Below, one piece after another: positions 56,680 to 64,000 of a stretch of DNA of 64,000 nt. Below the pieces are notes generated by a model that was given only the letters and a program-made list of their open reading frames with translations, was not told the DNA's origin and searched no databases. A program made the translations under genes and the position numbers. Origin of the DNA: Shewanella halotolerans (GTDB taxonomy: Bacteria; Pseudomonadota; Gammaproteobacteria; Enterobacterales; Shewanellaceae); NCBI RefSeq assembly GCF_019457535.1, contig NZ_CP080417.1:558001-622000 (forward strand). Direction: 5' to 3'. The number at the start of each line of letters is the position of its first letter. Positions within the stretch are counted from its first letter, which is position 1.

Positions 56680-58047
56680 ATGGCCAATAATGGACTGTCT
56701 AAGACTGAGAAAAGAGTCGCGTTTTCACTAGCCAGTGTATTTGGGCTACGCATGATGGGCTTGTTTATGATCATGCCTGTCTTTGCGTTGTACGGACAAC
56801 ACCTTGAGGGATTCTCTCCCCTGTGGGTGGGGATTGCCATCGGGGCCTACGGCCTAACCCAGGCCATCTTGCAGATCCCTATGGGGATCCTATCGGACAG
56901 ATATGGCCGCAAGCCTATCATTCTTATCGGCCTGGCCCTGTTTGCCCTGGGCAGCCTGCTGGCCGCCTCAGCCGATTCTATCTATGGTGTCGTCGCCGGA
57001 CGAGCACTGCAGGGGATGGGGGCAATTGCCGCCGCTGTATTAGCCTTGGCCGCCGACCTGACCCGGGACGAGCAACGCACTAAGGTGATGGCCATCATAG
57101 GCATGTGCATCGGCTTCTCCTTCGCGCTCTCTCTGCTGGTGGGGCCGATCGTGGCCGAGCATCTTGGCCTATCTGGCCTGTTTGCCATGACGGCCGGTCT
57201 CGCCCTGTTGGGGATGGTGATAGTGCAGCTGCTGGTGCCTAACCCTATTGGTCAGGCGCCCAAAGGCGATACCGTCGCCGCGCCAGCCAAGCTCAAGGCG
57301 ATGCTCACCGATCCTCAGCTGTTCCGCTTAGATGCCGGTATCTTCATCCTGCATCTGGTGTTAACCGCCGTATTCGTGGCGCTGCCGCTGGATCTGGTCG
57401 ATGCCGGCCTGGTGAAAGAGAAGCACTGGATGCTCTATTTCCCCGCCTTCGTAGGGGCTTTCTTCCTCATGGTGCCGCTGATCATCATAGGGGTGAAGAA
57501 GAAAAACACTAAGGCGACCTTCCAGATCGCCCTGCTTATCATGATAGCCGCCCTGGCCGCCATGGCGCTGTTTGCCAACAGCCTGGTGGTGCTGAGCGTC
57601 GCCGTGGTGCTCTTCTTTACGGGTTTCAACTATCTCGAAGCATCCCTGCCAAGCCTGATCGCCAAGTTCTGTCCCGTGGGCGACAAGGGATCGGCCATGG
57701 GGGTTTACTCCACCAGTCAGTTCCTCGGCGCCTTCTGTGGTGGCCTGCTGGGTGGCGGCGCCTATCAGCTGCTGGGAGCGGCCGGTGTGTTCGCCGTGGC
57801 ACTGGGCCTGATGTGCCTGTGGCTGCTGCTGACACTGGGGATGCAAAACCCCGTACTGTTAAAGAGTTATACCCTGGAAGCCGAGGTGGAAGGTAAAGAG
57901 CAGGCCCGCGCCATGGCGACCGAGTTGTCGCAACTGCCCGGCGTGGCCGAGGCCATTGTGGTGCTTGAGGAGAAGGTCGCTTATTTAAAAGTTGATGAGC
58001 ATTTCGATTTGAGACAGGCGCGAGCTGTGTTAGGCTCTTCCAATTAA
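56680..58047 (+). CDS. yajR: YajR-like MFS transporter with C-terminal YAM domain
   Basis: A 455-residue major-facilitator protein with 12 hydrophobic segments. Motif A is ILSDRYGRKPIILIGLALFA, and the early segment is FGLRMMGLFMIMPVFALYGQ. After the last transmembrane helix, residues about 390-455 form a small ferredoxin-like domain (ELSQLPGVAEAIVVLEEKVA, then LKVDEHFDLRQARAVLG), which is the YAM domain of YajR. The substrate of YajR is uncertain. It is divergent from uvrA and followed by ssb, the same neighbourhood as in other Shewanella and many gammaproteobacteria. Confidence 0.9.
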   Translation: MANNGLSKTEKRVAFSLASVFGLRMMGLFMIMPVFALYGQHLEGFSPLWVGIAIGAYGLTQAILQIPMGILSDRYGRKPIILIGLALFALGSLLAASADSIYGVVAGRALQGMGAIAAAVLALAADLTRDEQRTKVMAIIGMCIGFSFALSLLVGPIVAEHLGLSGLFAMTAGLALLGMVIVQLLVPNPIGQAPKGDTVAAPAKLKAMLTDPQLFRLDAGIFILHLVLTAVFVALPLDLVDAGLVKEKHWMLYFPAFVGAFFLMVPLIIIGVKKKNTKATFQIALLIMIAALAAMALFANSLVVLSVAVVLFFTGFNYLEASLPSLIAKFCPVGDKGSAMGVYSTSQFLGAFCGGLLGGGAYQLLGAAGVFAVALGLMCLWLLLTLGMQNPVLLKSYTLEAEVEGKEQARAMATELSQLPGVAEAIVVLEEKVAYLKVDEHFDLRQARAVLGSSN

Positions 58048-58119
58048 CAGATTCGCGGTCGAGTACGGCCGTGCATCTGTACCTAATTTAGATTTATAAG
58101 ATTATCGCAGGAGATTTCA

Positions 58120-58776
58120 ATGGCCAGTCGTGGTGTCAATAAGGTAATTTTGGTCGGTAACCTGGGGAAAGATCCCGAGGTTCGTTACATGCCAAACGGC
58201 AACGCCGTAGCCAACTTTACAGTGGCGACCAGTGAGTCTTGGAAAGACCAGCAAGGTCAGATGCAAGAACGTACAGAATGGCACAACATTGTAATGTACC
58301 GTCGTCTTGCGGAGATCGCCGGTGAGTACCTGAAGAAGGGCTCGAAAGTGTATCTGGAAGGTAAACTGCAGACCAGCAAGTGGCAGGATCAGCAGACCGG
58401 ACAAGATCGCTACAAGACAGAGATCAACGTTAACGAGATGCAGATGCTGGATAGCCGTGGCCAAGGCCAAGGCGGTCAAGGTGGCCAGCAAGGTTACGGT
58501 GCGCCGCAACAGCAAAACCAGTACGCACCACAGCAATCGGCGCCGGCCGCGCGTCCACAGCAGCCGCAACAATCGGCTCCTCAAGGTGGGTACGGTGCCC
58601 AGCAACAGCCACAGCCACAGCAAGGTTATGGCGCTCAGCCACAGCAGGCCCCTGCCTATGCGCCTAAGCCACAGGCGGCACCGCAACAGGCACCGCAGCA
58701 GCGTCCAGCACCACAGCCACAGCAGAACTTCACGCCTGATCTGGATGACGGTTGGGACGACGATATCCCGTTCTAG
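58120..58776 (+). CDS. ssb: Single-stranded DNA-binding protein
   Basis: A 218-residue SSB. The OB-fold (1-115) has VNKVILVGNLGKDPEVRYMP, NFTVATSESWKDQ, TEWHNIVMYRRLAEIAGEYL and KGSKVYLEGKLQTSKWQD. A long linker rich in Gln, Pro, Gly and Ala (about 115-205) follows, and the acidic tip ends DDDIPF, the conserved docking peptide for repair and replication proteins. The linker is longer than that of E. coli SSB (178 residues in total). GCAGGAG is nine bases upstream of the ATG. Confidence 0.98.
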   Translation: MASRGVNKVILVGNLGKDPEVRYMPNGNAVANFTVATSESWKDQQGQMQERTEWHNIVMYRRLAEIAGEYLKKGSKVYLEGKLQTSKWQDQQTGQDRYKTEINVNEMQMLDSRGQGQGGQGGQQGYGAPQQQNQYAPQQSAPAARPQQPQQSAPQGGYGAQQQPQPQQGYGAQPQQAPAYAPKPQAAPQQAPQQRPAPQPQQNFTPDLDDGWDDDIPF

Positions 58777-58799
58777 GATTTGGTCGACAAATGTTTGCT

Positions 58800-58829
58800 T
58801 AAAACCCTGCCTTGGCAGGGTTTTTCTTT
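58800..58829 (+). terminator. Terminator of ssb
   Basis: AAAACCCTGCC-TT-GGCAGGGTTTTTCTTTTC lies 24 bases after the ssb stop. Confidence 0.9.
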
Positions 58830-58971
58830 TCTTAGACTCTGCCGCGCTATGCTCTTCTTAGCGCGCGTCGGTCGGCGTCATCCCACGGGAGTGTTCATTT
58901 ACCGCCATGCGGTGTAAAATGCGCGCCCAGCCCGTAAAAGGGCGACTGCTAAACTTGGGTTACCCTTATTT

Positions 58972-59961
58972 ATGTCATTTGCCACTATGCCAACTGCTAT
59001 TAATCGTACCTTCTCCATTGCGCCCATGCTCGATTGGACCGACAGGCACTACCGCTATTTCGCGCGCCTGATGTCTTCCGAGTTGCTGCTCTATACCGAG
59101 ATGGTGACGACCGGGGCGATCATTCATGGCAGGGGCGATTATCTGGCCTATAACCAGGAGGAGCACCCGCTGGCGCTGCAGCTAGGGGGATCCAATCCTG
59201 AAGATTTGGCAAAGTGTGCCAAGTTGGCGGCGGAGCGTGGCTATGATGAGGTCAATCTCAATGTGGGCTGCCCGTCGGATCGTGTGCAGAATGGCCGTTT
59301 TGGCGCCTGCCTGATGGCCGAGCCTGATCTGGTGGCTCAGTGTGTGGCGGCGATGAATGAGGTGGTGGATATTCCGGTAACGGTAAAGACCCGCATCGGC
59401 ATCGACGAGCAAGACAGCTATGAGTTTCTTACCGAGTTTGTCGACAAGGTGAGCGCGGCTGGCTGCGACACCTTTATTATTCATGCCCGTAAGGCCTGGT
59501 TGCAGGGGCTGAGTCCCAAGGAGAACCGCGAGATCCCCGAGCTCGACTATGACAGGGTGTATCGCCTCAAGCAGGATTACCCTCAGCTGAGCATCTCCAT
59601 CAATGGTGGGGTCAAGACGCTAGCAGAGTGCGGCGAGCACCTCAAACAGCTAGACGGCGTCATGGTGGGCCGCGAAGCCTATCAGAACCCTTATCTGTTG
59701 GCTCAGGTGGATCAGCAGCTGTGCGGCCTGGACAAGCCTGTGCTGAGCAGAGATGCCGTTTTGGAGAATATGATTCCCTATATAGAGAAACATCTAGTGT
59801 CCGGTGGTCGCCTGAATCATATTACCCGTCACATGACAGGTTTGTACCAAGGAGAGGCGGGTTCGCGGGCCTGGCGTCGTTATCTGAGCGAGAATGCTCA
59901 TAAGCCTGGTGCCGGTATCGCCGTGGTGCATGAGGCCAGAGCCAGCATGGAACTCAAATAA
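58972..59961 (+). CDS. dusA: tRNA-dihydrouridine synthase A
   Basis: A 329-residue FMN enzyme that reduces specific uridines in the tRNA D-loop (positions 20 and 20a in E. coli). It begins with the Dus barrel motif FSIAPMLDWTDRHYRYFARL. The substrate strand EVNLNVGCPSDRVQNGRFGA holds the catalytic Cys, followed by VKTRIGIDEQDSYEFL, FIIHARKAWLQGLSPKENRE and VMVGREAYQNPYLL. The Ala/Lys/Arg motif and length are those of the DusA group. An alternative in-frame ATG lies 15 bases downstream (58987). Confidence 0.97.
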   Translation: MSFATMPTAINRTFSIAPMLDWTDRHYRYFARLMSSELLLYTEMVTTGAIIHGRGDYLAYNQEEHPLALQLGGSNPEDLAKCAKLAAERGYDEVNLNVGCPSDRVQNGRFGACLMAEPDLVAQCVAAMNEVVDIPVTVKTRIGIDEQDSYEFLTEFVDKVSAAGCDTFIIHARKAWLQGLSPKENREIPELDYDRVYRLKQDYPQLSISINGGVKTLAECGEHLKQLDGVMVGREAYQNPYLLAQVDQQLCGLDKPVLSRDAVLENMIPYIEKHLVSGGRLNHITRHMTGLYQGEAGSRAWRRYLSENAHKPGAGIAVVHEARASMELK

Positions 59962-60001
59962 AAACATAATACAAACAATGTATTGATTAAGATTCTTGCA
60001 C

Positions 60002-60033
60002 AAAGCCGCTGATAACACAGCGGCTTTTTTTGT
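60002..60033 (+). terminator. Terminator of dusA
   Basis: AAAGCCGCTG-ATAACA-CAGCGGCTTT followed by TTTTTG. Confidence 0.92.
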
Positions 60034-60190
60034 CTAACTTTTAAACTTCTCACCAGAGTTGGCGAAAATTACCAGCCGGTAGTGAAACTCACTATCTTCT
60101 TAACCAGCCGCCTCAGTCCTAATGAATGTCTCAGCGGCATTAAATTTTATAAACTCTTATTTATCATATATTTATATTGTTTTTATAAAG

Positions 60191-60206
60191 TTGGCACACC
60201 CCTTGT
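60191..60206 (+). promoter_or_regulatory. Sigma-54-type promoter of the PspC operon
   Basis: TTGGCAC-ACCCC-TTGT matches the -24/-12 pattern of RpoN promoters (TTGGCAC-N5-TTGC) with GT in place of GC at -12. Predicted start of transcription is near 60217, about 30 bases before the first gene. The psp genes of enterobacteria also use sigma-54 with PspF. No PspF-type activator gene is in the window and I could not identify its binding sites upstream. Confidence 0.72.
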
Positions 60207-60247
60207 ATTGTCATAGATGTCATAAACGAAATGGAAAGGAAGACATC

Positions 60248-60526
60248 ATGAACAAGCTAACTAAAGTATCGCTAATCGCCTCTCTACTTGTAGGTGCTAG
60301 CTTCTCTGCCTCGGCAGATGACTTTATCCCAACAGATATCACCGCCAAGCTGGAGCGTCATTTGGCGACACAGATGCAAGAGATGATGGTGACTGCTCAG
60401 CAAGAACTGACACTTTCACTGCAGGCGCAGCTGTCAGAGTCGCTATTCGACACTAACCTTAAGCTGGCAGAAACGGCGACCAAGAGTGAAGACGCACCGA
60501 TGAAGAGTGCGATGGTTAAGGAATAA
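60248..60526 (+). CDS. Small exported protein, first gene of the PspC operon
   Basis: A 92-residue protein with a signal peptide (VSLIASLLVGASFSASA-DD). The mature part is about 70 residues and predicted helical: ITAKLERHLATQMQEMMVTA then QQELTLSLQAQLSESLFDTN. It has no cysteines and I do not recognise a family. It is set behind a sigma-54-type promoter and before a PspC gene, so an envelope-stress role is inferred. GGAAGGAAG before the ATG at 60248 fixes the start; the frame is open further upstream, across the promoter. Confidence 0.75.
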   Translation: MNKLTKVSLIASLLVGASFSASADDFIPTDITAKLERHLATQMQEMMVTAQQELTLSLQAQLSESLFDTNLKLAETATKSEDAPMKSAMVKE

Positions 60527-60562
60527 CTCTGGTAAAGGAATACCATAGTTTGGGGAATTGTT

Positions 60563-60667
60563 ATGACTTATCTGTTTGAGTTGGCAGCACTGTTACTGCT
60601 CCCAGTATTGAGCTTCGCGCTCTGCGCAACCTTAGTCTGTACCTTGAAATGGCATAAGGTGTTATAG
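60563..60667 (+). CDS. 34-residue single-span membrane peptide
   Basis: This small gene encodes MTYLFELAALLLLPVLSFAL followed by CATLVCTLKWHKVL. That is one hydrophobic span of about 24 residues with a basic C-terminal end (KWHK), so C-terminus-in orientation is likely by the positive-inside rule. GGGG lies eight bases upstream of the ATG. It falls 36 bases after the exported protein and 39 before pspC, in the same direction. Size and position recall small membrane partners of the phage-shock system such as PspB or PspD, but sequence similarity to them is not evident. Confidence 0.65.
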   Translation: MTYLFELAALLLLPVLSFALCATLVCTLKWHKVL

Positions 60668-60706
60668 CCGGGGCTCATCAATTTGTTGATAGTAAGGACA
60701 AGTATT

Positions 60707-60913
60707 ATGAATATCGATGATCTGGTAAGAAGGCTAAAAAATCCTCGCAGCATAGTATGTGGTGTGGCGGCGATGACGGCAGACAAATTTTCCTGGTCTT
60801 GCCTATGGACTCGCGTCGTGTGGGCCGTGGCAGCCTTTATGAATCCGGCCTTCGTCTTGTTAGTGTATTTTGTATTGGCACTCGTTCTGCCGAAATGGAA
60901 ACCAGGCTACTAG
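60707..60913 (+). CDS. pspC: PspC-domain membrane protein
   Basis: A 68-residue protein that is essentially a single PspC domain: LKNPRSIVCGVAAMTADKFS, then WTRVVWAVAAFMNPAFVLLV and FVLALVLPKW. PspC is an inner-membrane sensor of envelope stress that interacts with PspA and PspB in other bacteria. This copy is shorter than E. coli PspC (119 residues) and lacks the C-terminal periplasmic part. AAGGACAAG precedes the ATG at 60707. No pspA or pspB is adjacent. Confidence 0.8.
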   Translation: MNIDDLVRRLKNPRSIVCGVAAMTADKFSWSCLWTRVVWAVAAFMNPAFVLLVYFVLALVLPKWKPGY

Positions 60914-60931
60914 CCGTTAGGAATTAAGAGC

Positions 60932-61291
60932 GTGAAGGGACGTACGAATTTACAAAAAGCGCTGGATATCTTGCTGGCCCTGGGTGTCATCCTTATAGTG
61001 GCTGCGGCGCTGATGATGCTGGGACATTACTTTGAAGCGCGTTGGTTTTACATCAGCCTGGAGTCGCCTCAGTGGATCGACATAGGTTTGTGGAGTACGG
61101 CGCTGGTCAGTGCCCTGTTATTGATTCTGCTACTCTGGCTCACTCTGGCCTTTAGTTTTGTCGCCCTGGTTTCTTCTGTTTGTGTGCTAAGCGCCATCGC
61201 CATGTTGTTTGCCGGCTTTTCGCTGTTTTGGCCGATTCTCCTATTACTGCTGGCGGCTTGGGGCGTAGGCCAGGCTAGCCGGGTCGATTAG
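60932..61291 (+). CDS. Four-span membrane protein of the PspC operon
   Basis: A 119-residue hydrophobic protein with about four transmembrane helices: ILLALGVILIVAAALMMLG, IGLWSTALVSALLLILLLWL, LAFSFVALVSSVCVLSAIAM and LFWPILLLLLAAWGVGQ. It starts at GTG, with AGGA nine bases upstream, 18 bases after pspC. I do not recognise a family. Co-transcription with pspC suggests a shared role at the inner membrane. It ends 15 bases from a convergent gene, with no clear terminator between. Confidence 0.7.
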   Translation: MKGRTNLQKALDILLALGVILIVAAALMMLGHYFEARWFYISLESPQWIDIGLWSTALVSALLLILLLWLTLAFSFVALVSSVCVLSAIAMLFAGFSLFWPILLLLLAAWGVGQASRVD

Positions 61292-61306
61292 CCTGGCTCG
61301 ATTTCT

Positions 61307-62044
61307 TTATCTGCTCAGGAAGGCGTTAAACTGCGCCTTGGCCTCATCGCTTTGCAGGCGAATGGCAAACTCTTCCAACTCTTTTTGCATCTGCTCCCTG
61401 ATGAGCTCGCTGTCACCGCGTATCAAGCGGCGACTGGCTCTGAGTGCCTGAGGTGGCTTCTTCGCCAGCTTGATGCTTTGGCTCAGGGCATGACTCATCA
61501 ACTCATCGCTTGGCAGTAGATCGTTGATAAGCCCCATCGATAGGGCGCTGTGGGCATCGAAGGCCTCACCGAGCAGCAGCAATTCGCTGGCCTTGGTCTG
61601 GCCGACTAGGCGGGGCAGTAAAAGGCTGGCACCGGCCTCGGGCACCAGCGCCAGATTGACGAAGGGCAGCTGGAACTTGGCGGTGTTGTCGGCATACACC
61701 AGGTCGCAATGCAGCAGCAGGGTCGTGCCTATGCCGACGGCGGGACCGGCCACGGCGGCAACCAGAGGTTTAGTGAGATCCAGCAGGGTGAACAGAAACC
61801 TGACGGTAGGATGATTCGGTCCTAAGTCACTATTTTTTAAAAAGTCGGCAACATCGTTACCCGAGGTGAAACAATCGCCTTCGCCTTTGAGGAGAAAGGC
61901 GTTAATTCCGTTGTCTGACTCCCCTTGGATAAGGTATTCTGTGAGCCGAGCATACATCTCAAGGTTAAGCGCGTTGCGTTTGTCGGGGCGATTGATCGTG
62001 ATGATGCGTACGCCCTGCTCATCCTGAAATTGAATGTTACTCAT
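61307..62044 (-). CDS. Enoyl-CoA hydratase/isomerase family protein
   Basis: A 245-residue crotonase-fold protein. Family features are ITINRPDKRNALNLEMYARL at the N-terminus, the oxyanion-hole segment GEGDCFTSGNDVADFL, and LVAAVAGPAVGIGTTLLLHC, then FVNLALVPEAGASLLLPRLV. The position of the second catalytic Glu of true hydratases is occupied in PEAGAS, while the first (in the AxGxG loop) is not obvious, so isomerase activity is as likely as hydration. AAGGA lies ten bases upstream. No beta-oxidation genes are adjacent. Confidence 0.88.
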   Translation of the reverse strand: MSNIQFQDEQGVRIITINRPDKRNALNLEMYARLTEYLIQGESDNGINAFLLKGEGDCFTSGNDVADFLKNSDLGPNHPTVRFLFTLLDLTKPLVAAVAGPAVGIGTTLLLHCDLVYADNTAKFQLPFVNLALVPEAGASLLLPRLVGQTKASELLLLGEAFDAHSALSMGLINDLLPSDELMSHALSQSIKLAKKPPQALRASRRLIRGDSELIREQMQKELEEFAIRLQSDEAKAQFNAFLSR

Positions 62045-62093
62045 GGGTCAATAATCCTTATTTGGCAGATGGGTTAAAAAGGAGTTTAAGGCA

Positions 62094-62561
62094 TTGAAAC
62101 AGATTTTCAAACACGCGTTTAATTTTGTCCTGCTATCATGCACTTCATTTTCCGTATTGGCAAACGTCATGTTTGTCGATGGCTATGTCAGGGCCATGCC
62201 GCCGAGCGTGCCCAATACCGCCGCCTATTTCACCCTGATGAATCATGGGCCCGAGGTCGATCTTATTGGCGTCGACACAGAGGTAGCCGCCGAGGCGCAG
62301 CTACACACCCTGGTGGAAGAAGAGGGCGTGGTGAAGATGCGCCAACTCCCCAAATTTACCCTGGCCAGCCACGCTAACCTGGAGCTTATGCCCTCGGGTA
62401 AGCACGTGATGCTGTTGGGATTAAAAAAACCGCTGACGGAAGGACAGGAAGTGGTGTTAAGGCTAAAGTTTAGCGATGGCAGCGAGCAGCAGCTGACGCT
62501 GCCGGTGAGCAAGCAAGCGATAGCGACACAAGATGATGGCGAGCACCATCATCACCATTAA
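62094..62561 (+). CDS. PCu(A)C-type periplasmic copper chaperone
   Basis: A 155-residue exported protein with a signal peptide (AFNFVLLSCTSFSVLA-NV). The core resembles DUF461/PCuAC copper chaperones: YVRAMPPSVPNTAAYFTLMN, AEAQLHTLVEEEGVVKMRQL and MPSGKHVMLLGLKKPL supply the expected His and Met copper ligands. The C-terminus ends GEHHHHH, which could add a metal site. PCuAC proteins deliver Cu(I) to cytochrome oxidase. The start is TTG at 62094, supported by AAGGAG nine bases upstream. Gaps of 12 and 4 bases to the next two genes suggest one operon. Confidence 0.87.
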   Translation: MKQIFKHAFNFVLLSCTSFSVLANVMFVDGYVRAMPPSVPNTAAYFTLMNHGPEVDLIGVDTEVAAEAQLHTLVEEEGVVKMRQLPKFTLASHANLELMPSGKHVMLLGLKKPLTEGQEVVLRLKFSDGSEQQLTLPVSKQAIATQDDGEHHHHH

Positions 62562-62573
62562 TGGAGTAAGAGT

Positions 62574-63545
62574 ATGCAGGTAACATGGAAACGGGTCAGC
62601 CTGGCGGCCGCCGTCTTATTTTTGATTGGCTACATCATCAGCGTATGGTGGAGCGTAGAACCAGACAGTATAGAGCCCCATCAACTCAATAACGAGACGG
62701 GCCATAAGATAGTGGGCTACGCGACCACTACCTCTTTGATTTTGACCATGGAAACCCTCCTCGATAAGAACGGTGGCTGGTTGTCGAACGACGTGATGCC
62801 TCCCTCGCTGTTCATGGATAACATGCCCGCCTTCGAGTTTGGTGCCATAGAGCAGGCGCGGGATCTGGCGCTGATCATGCGCAAGGAATTTAGCCGTTCC
62901 CAGTCGCAGTCTACCGCCGACAAAGATCTGCTGGCGGCCCACTCTAAGCTGAATATTGAACACACCAGCTGGTTGGTGCCGAGCGCCGAGGGCGAGTATC
63001 GTGACGCCATCAAGCTGCTCAAGCTCTATCGCGCCCGCATCGCCGACACCAATAATCCCGATGCTCAATTCTATGCCCGCGCCGATAACCTCAACGAGTG
63101 GCTCAAAGAGGTGCAGAAGCGCCTGGGCAGCATGTCGCAGCGTCTGTCTGCCAGTGTCGGTCAGGAGCGGATCAATACCGATCTCGCCGGTGACACTGAG
63201 GCTAGCCAGTCCACACCTAATCTGGCCAGCCAGGAGATCAAGACCGGCTGGTGGCAGATCGACGATGTCTTCTATGAAACCCGCGGCGCCACCTGGGCAC
63301 TGCTGAACTTTATGAAGGCTATTGAGGTAGATTTTGCCGACGTATTGAAGAAGAAAAATGCTGAGGTCAGCTTGCAGCAGATCATTCGTGAGCTGGAAGA
63401 GACGCAGCAGCCTGTGTGGAGCCCGATCGTGTTGAACGGTTCTGGGTTTGGCATAGTGGCCAACCATTCGCTGGTGATGGCCAATTATATTTCCCGCGCC
63501 AATGCCGCGGTGATCGATTTAACTAACTTATTGACTCAAGGCTAA
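62574..63545 (+). CDS. DUF2333-family membrane-anchored protein
   Basis: A 323-residue protein with one N-terminal transmembrane helix (VSLAAAVLFLIGYIISVWW) and a long periplasmic part matching DUF2333. Typical stretches are LILTMETLLDKNGGWLSNDV, PPSLFMDNMPAFEFGAIEQA, GEYRDAIKLLKLYRARI, and YETRGATWALLNFMKAIEVD. It is mainly helical and has no cysteines. Function is unknown. The gene sits between the copper chaperone and an outer-membrane barrel gene in an apparent operon. Confidence 0.85.
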   Translation: MQVTWKRVSLAAAVLFLIGYIISVWWSVEPDSIEPHQLNNETGHKIVGYATTTSLILTMETLLDKNGGWLSNDVMPPSLFMDNMPAFEFGAIEQARDLALIMRKEFSRSQSQSTADKDLLAAHSKLNIEHTSWLVPSAEGEYRDAIKLLKLYRARIADTNNPDAQFYARADNLNEWLKEVQKRLGSMSQRLSASVGQERINTDLAGDTEASQSTPNLASQEIKTGWWQIDDVFYETRGATWALLNFMKAIEVDFADVLKKKNAEVSLQQIIRELEETQQPVWSPIVLNGSGFGIVANHSLVMANYISRANAAVIDLTNLLTQG

Positions 63546-63549
63546 TTAG

Positions 63550-64000
63550 ATGAAAAAAACACTACTTGCATGTGCTCTGCTCGGGTCTTTGGCAGCGACG
63601 TCTGCACAGGCGGCTACTGTAGTTGGCTTCAAGGTGGGCGGCGACTACTGGAATGCCGATACCGAGGGTACCTTTGCTCAGAAGGGCCAGGCTCAACAGG
63701 AGTTTGATTACAGCTCTTCATCTCAGGGCAGCATCTGGGTCGCCATCGAGCATCCGATTCCTTTAGTGCCTAACCTGAAGATCCGCGAAAACCGCCTGGA
63801 TGCCGACGGCAAGGCGACTGTGACCGGCGACTGGTCATTCGGCGATCGCGTATTTAATGATGATGTTACCACGGCAAGCAACCTGAGCAATACCGATTTC
63901 GTGCTCTACTATGAGCTGCTGGATAACGACATAGTGGCACTGGATCTCGGCGCCGCCTACAAGAAGATGCATGGCTCTTTCCGCGTACATCAGATCTCGC
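63550..64000 (+). CDS. Outer-membrane beta-barrel protein, TIGR04219-like (5' part only)
   Basis: The frame starts at the ATG at 63550, four bases after the DUF2333 stop, and runs off the window after 150 codons. It has a signal peptide (MKKTLLACALLGSLAATSAQ, then AA), then VVGFKVGGDYWNADTEGTF and alternating polar and hydrophobic strands (IWVAIEHPIPLVPNLKIREN, FVLYYELLDNDIVALDLGAA). This fits the TIGR04219 family of outer-membrane barrels. The C-terminus and thus the full barrel cannot be checked here. Confidence 0.82.
   Translation, partial: MKKTLLACALLGSLAATSAQAATVVGFKVGGDYWNADTEGTFAQKGQAQQEFDYSSSSQGSIWVAIEHPIPLVPNLKIRENRLDADGKATVTGDWSFGDRVFNDDVTTASNLSNTDFVLYYELLDNDIVALDLGAAYKKMHGSFRVHQIS

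Overview
The window looks like a chromosomal segment of a marine, respiratory gammaproteobacterium, most likely Shewanella. The evidence is an octaheme cytochrome of the SO_4144/OTR type with its DUF3373 porin and monoheme cytochrome, an NrfA nitrite reductase behind NnrS, a TsdBA-like thiosulfate dehydrogenase, and the gammaproteobacterial metJ / metBL / metF, uvrA, ssb, dusA and deaD genes. S. loihica or a near relative would fit, but that is an inference from memory and no database was searched. I see no tRNA, rRNA, CRISPR array, prophage or integrase. The only mobile-element trace is one MITE-like element of about 170 bp.

Layout. 1-2.2 kb: a partial Na+/alanine-type symporter (minus strand) behind a tandem glycine riboswitch. 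2.2-8.8 kb: SulP transporter, flavin reductase-like protein, secreted M24 peptidase, DUF2846 lipoprotein, a DUF134 regulator with a NifX-like protein, the MITE and a thioredoxin. 9-11.7 kb: nnrS-nrfA. 11.7-16 kb: LysR regulator divergent from an old yellow enzyme, a periplasmic binding protein, a MOT1-like molybdate/sulfate transporter. 16.3-32.1 kb (minus): a four-gene type I secretion operon ending in a 3574-residue VCBS-repeat protein. 32.4-36 kb (minus): a cytochrome c - porin - octaheme cytochrome operon. 36.5-38.5 kb: a TraF-like outer-membrane protein and a TSUP permease. 38.5-43.9 kb: the methionine regulon with MetJ boxes. 43.9-46.3 kb: tsdB-tsdA, a CWC-domain protein and an RcsF-like lipoprotein. 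46.3-49.1 kb (minus): three tandem Sel1-repeat paralogs with a shared C-terminal module I do not recognise. 49.2-60 kb: lhgO, deaD, an M28 peptidase, uvrA, yajR, ssb and dusA. 60.1-61.3 kb: a small operon with PspC behind a sigma-54-type promoter. 61.3-64 kb: enoyl-CoA hydratase, a PCuAC copper chaperone, a DUF2333 protein and a partial outer-membrane beta-barrel.

How the genes fit together. Several loci serve respiration and sulfur/nitrogen redox chemistry: TsdA (thiosulfate to tetrathionate) and OTR (reduces tetrathionate, nitrite and hydroxylamine in vitro) are opposed activities within 12 kb, and NrfA reduces nitrite to ammonium. The methionine genes form a regulon with visible tandem met boxes upstream of metJ/metB and metF. 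The secretion operon is self-contained except for a TolC-type outer-membrane channel, which is not in the window.

The strongest leads for something undescribed are: (i) the type I secretion pair, in which one ABC protein has lost its Walker A motif and both have lost the LSGGQ signature and Q-loop glutamine, while the giant substrate shows no RTX nonapeptides and carries 42 perfect copies of a hexanucleotide; (ii) the three tandem Sel1 paralogs with a conserved C-terminal Cys-containing module preceded by a TonB-box-like motif; (iii) the sigma-54/PspC operon containing a 34-residue membrane peptide; and (iv) an NrfA whose KxQH calcium motif reads KxRH.
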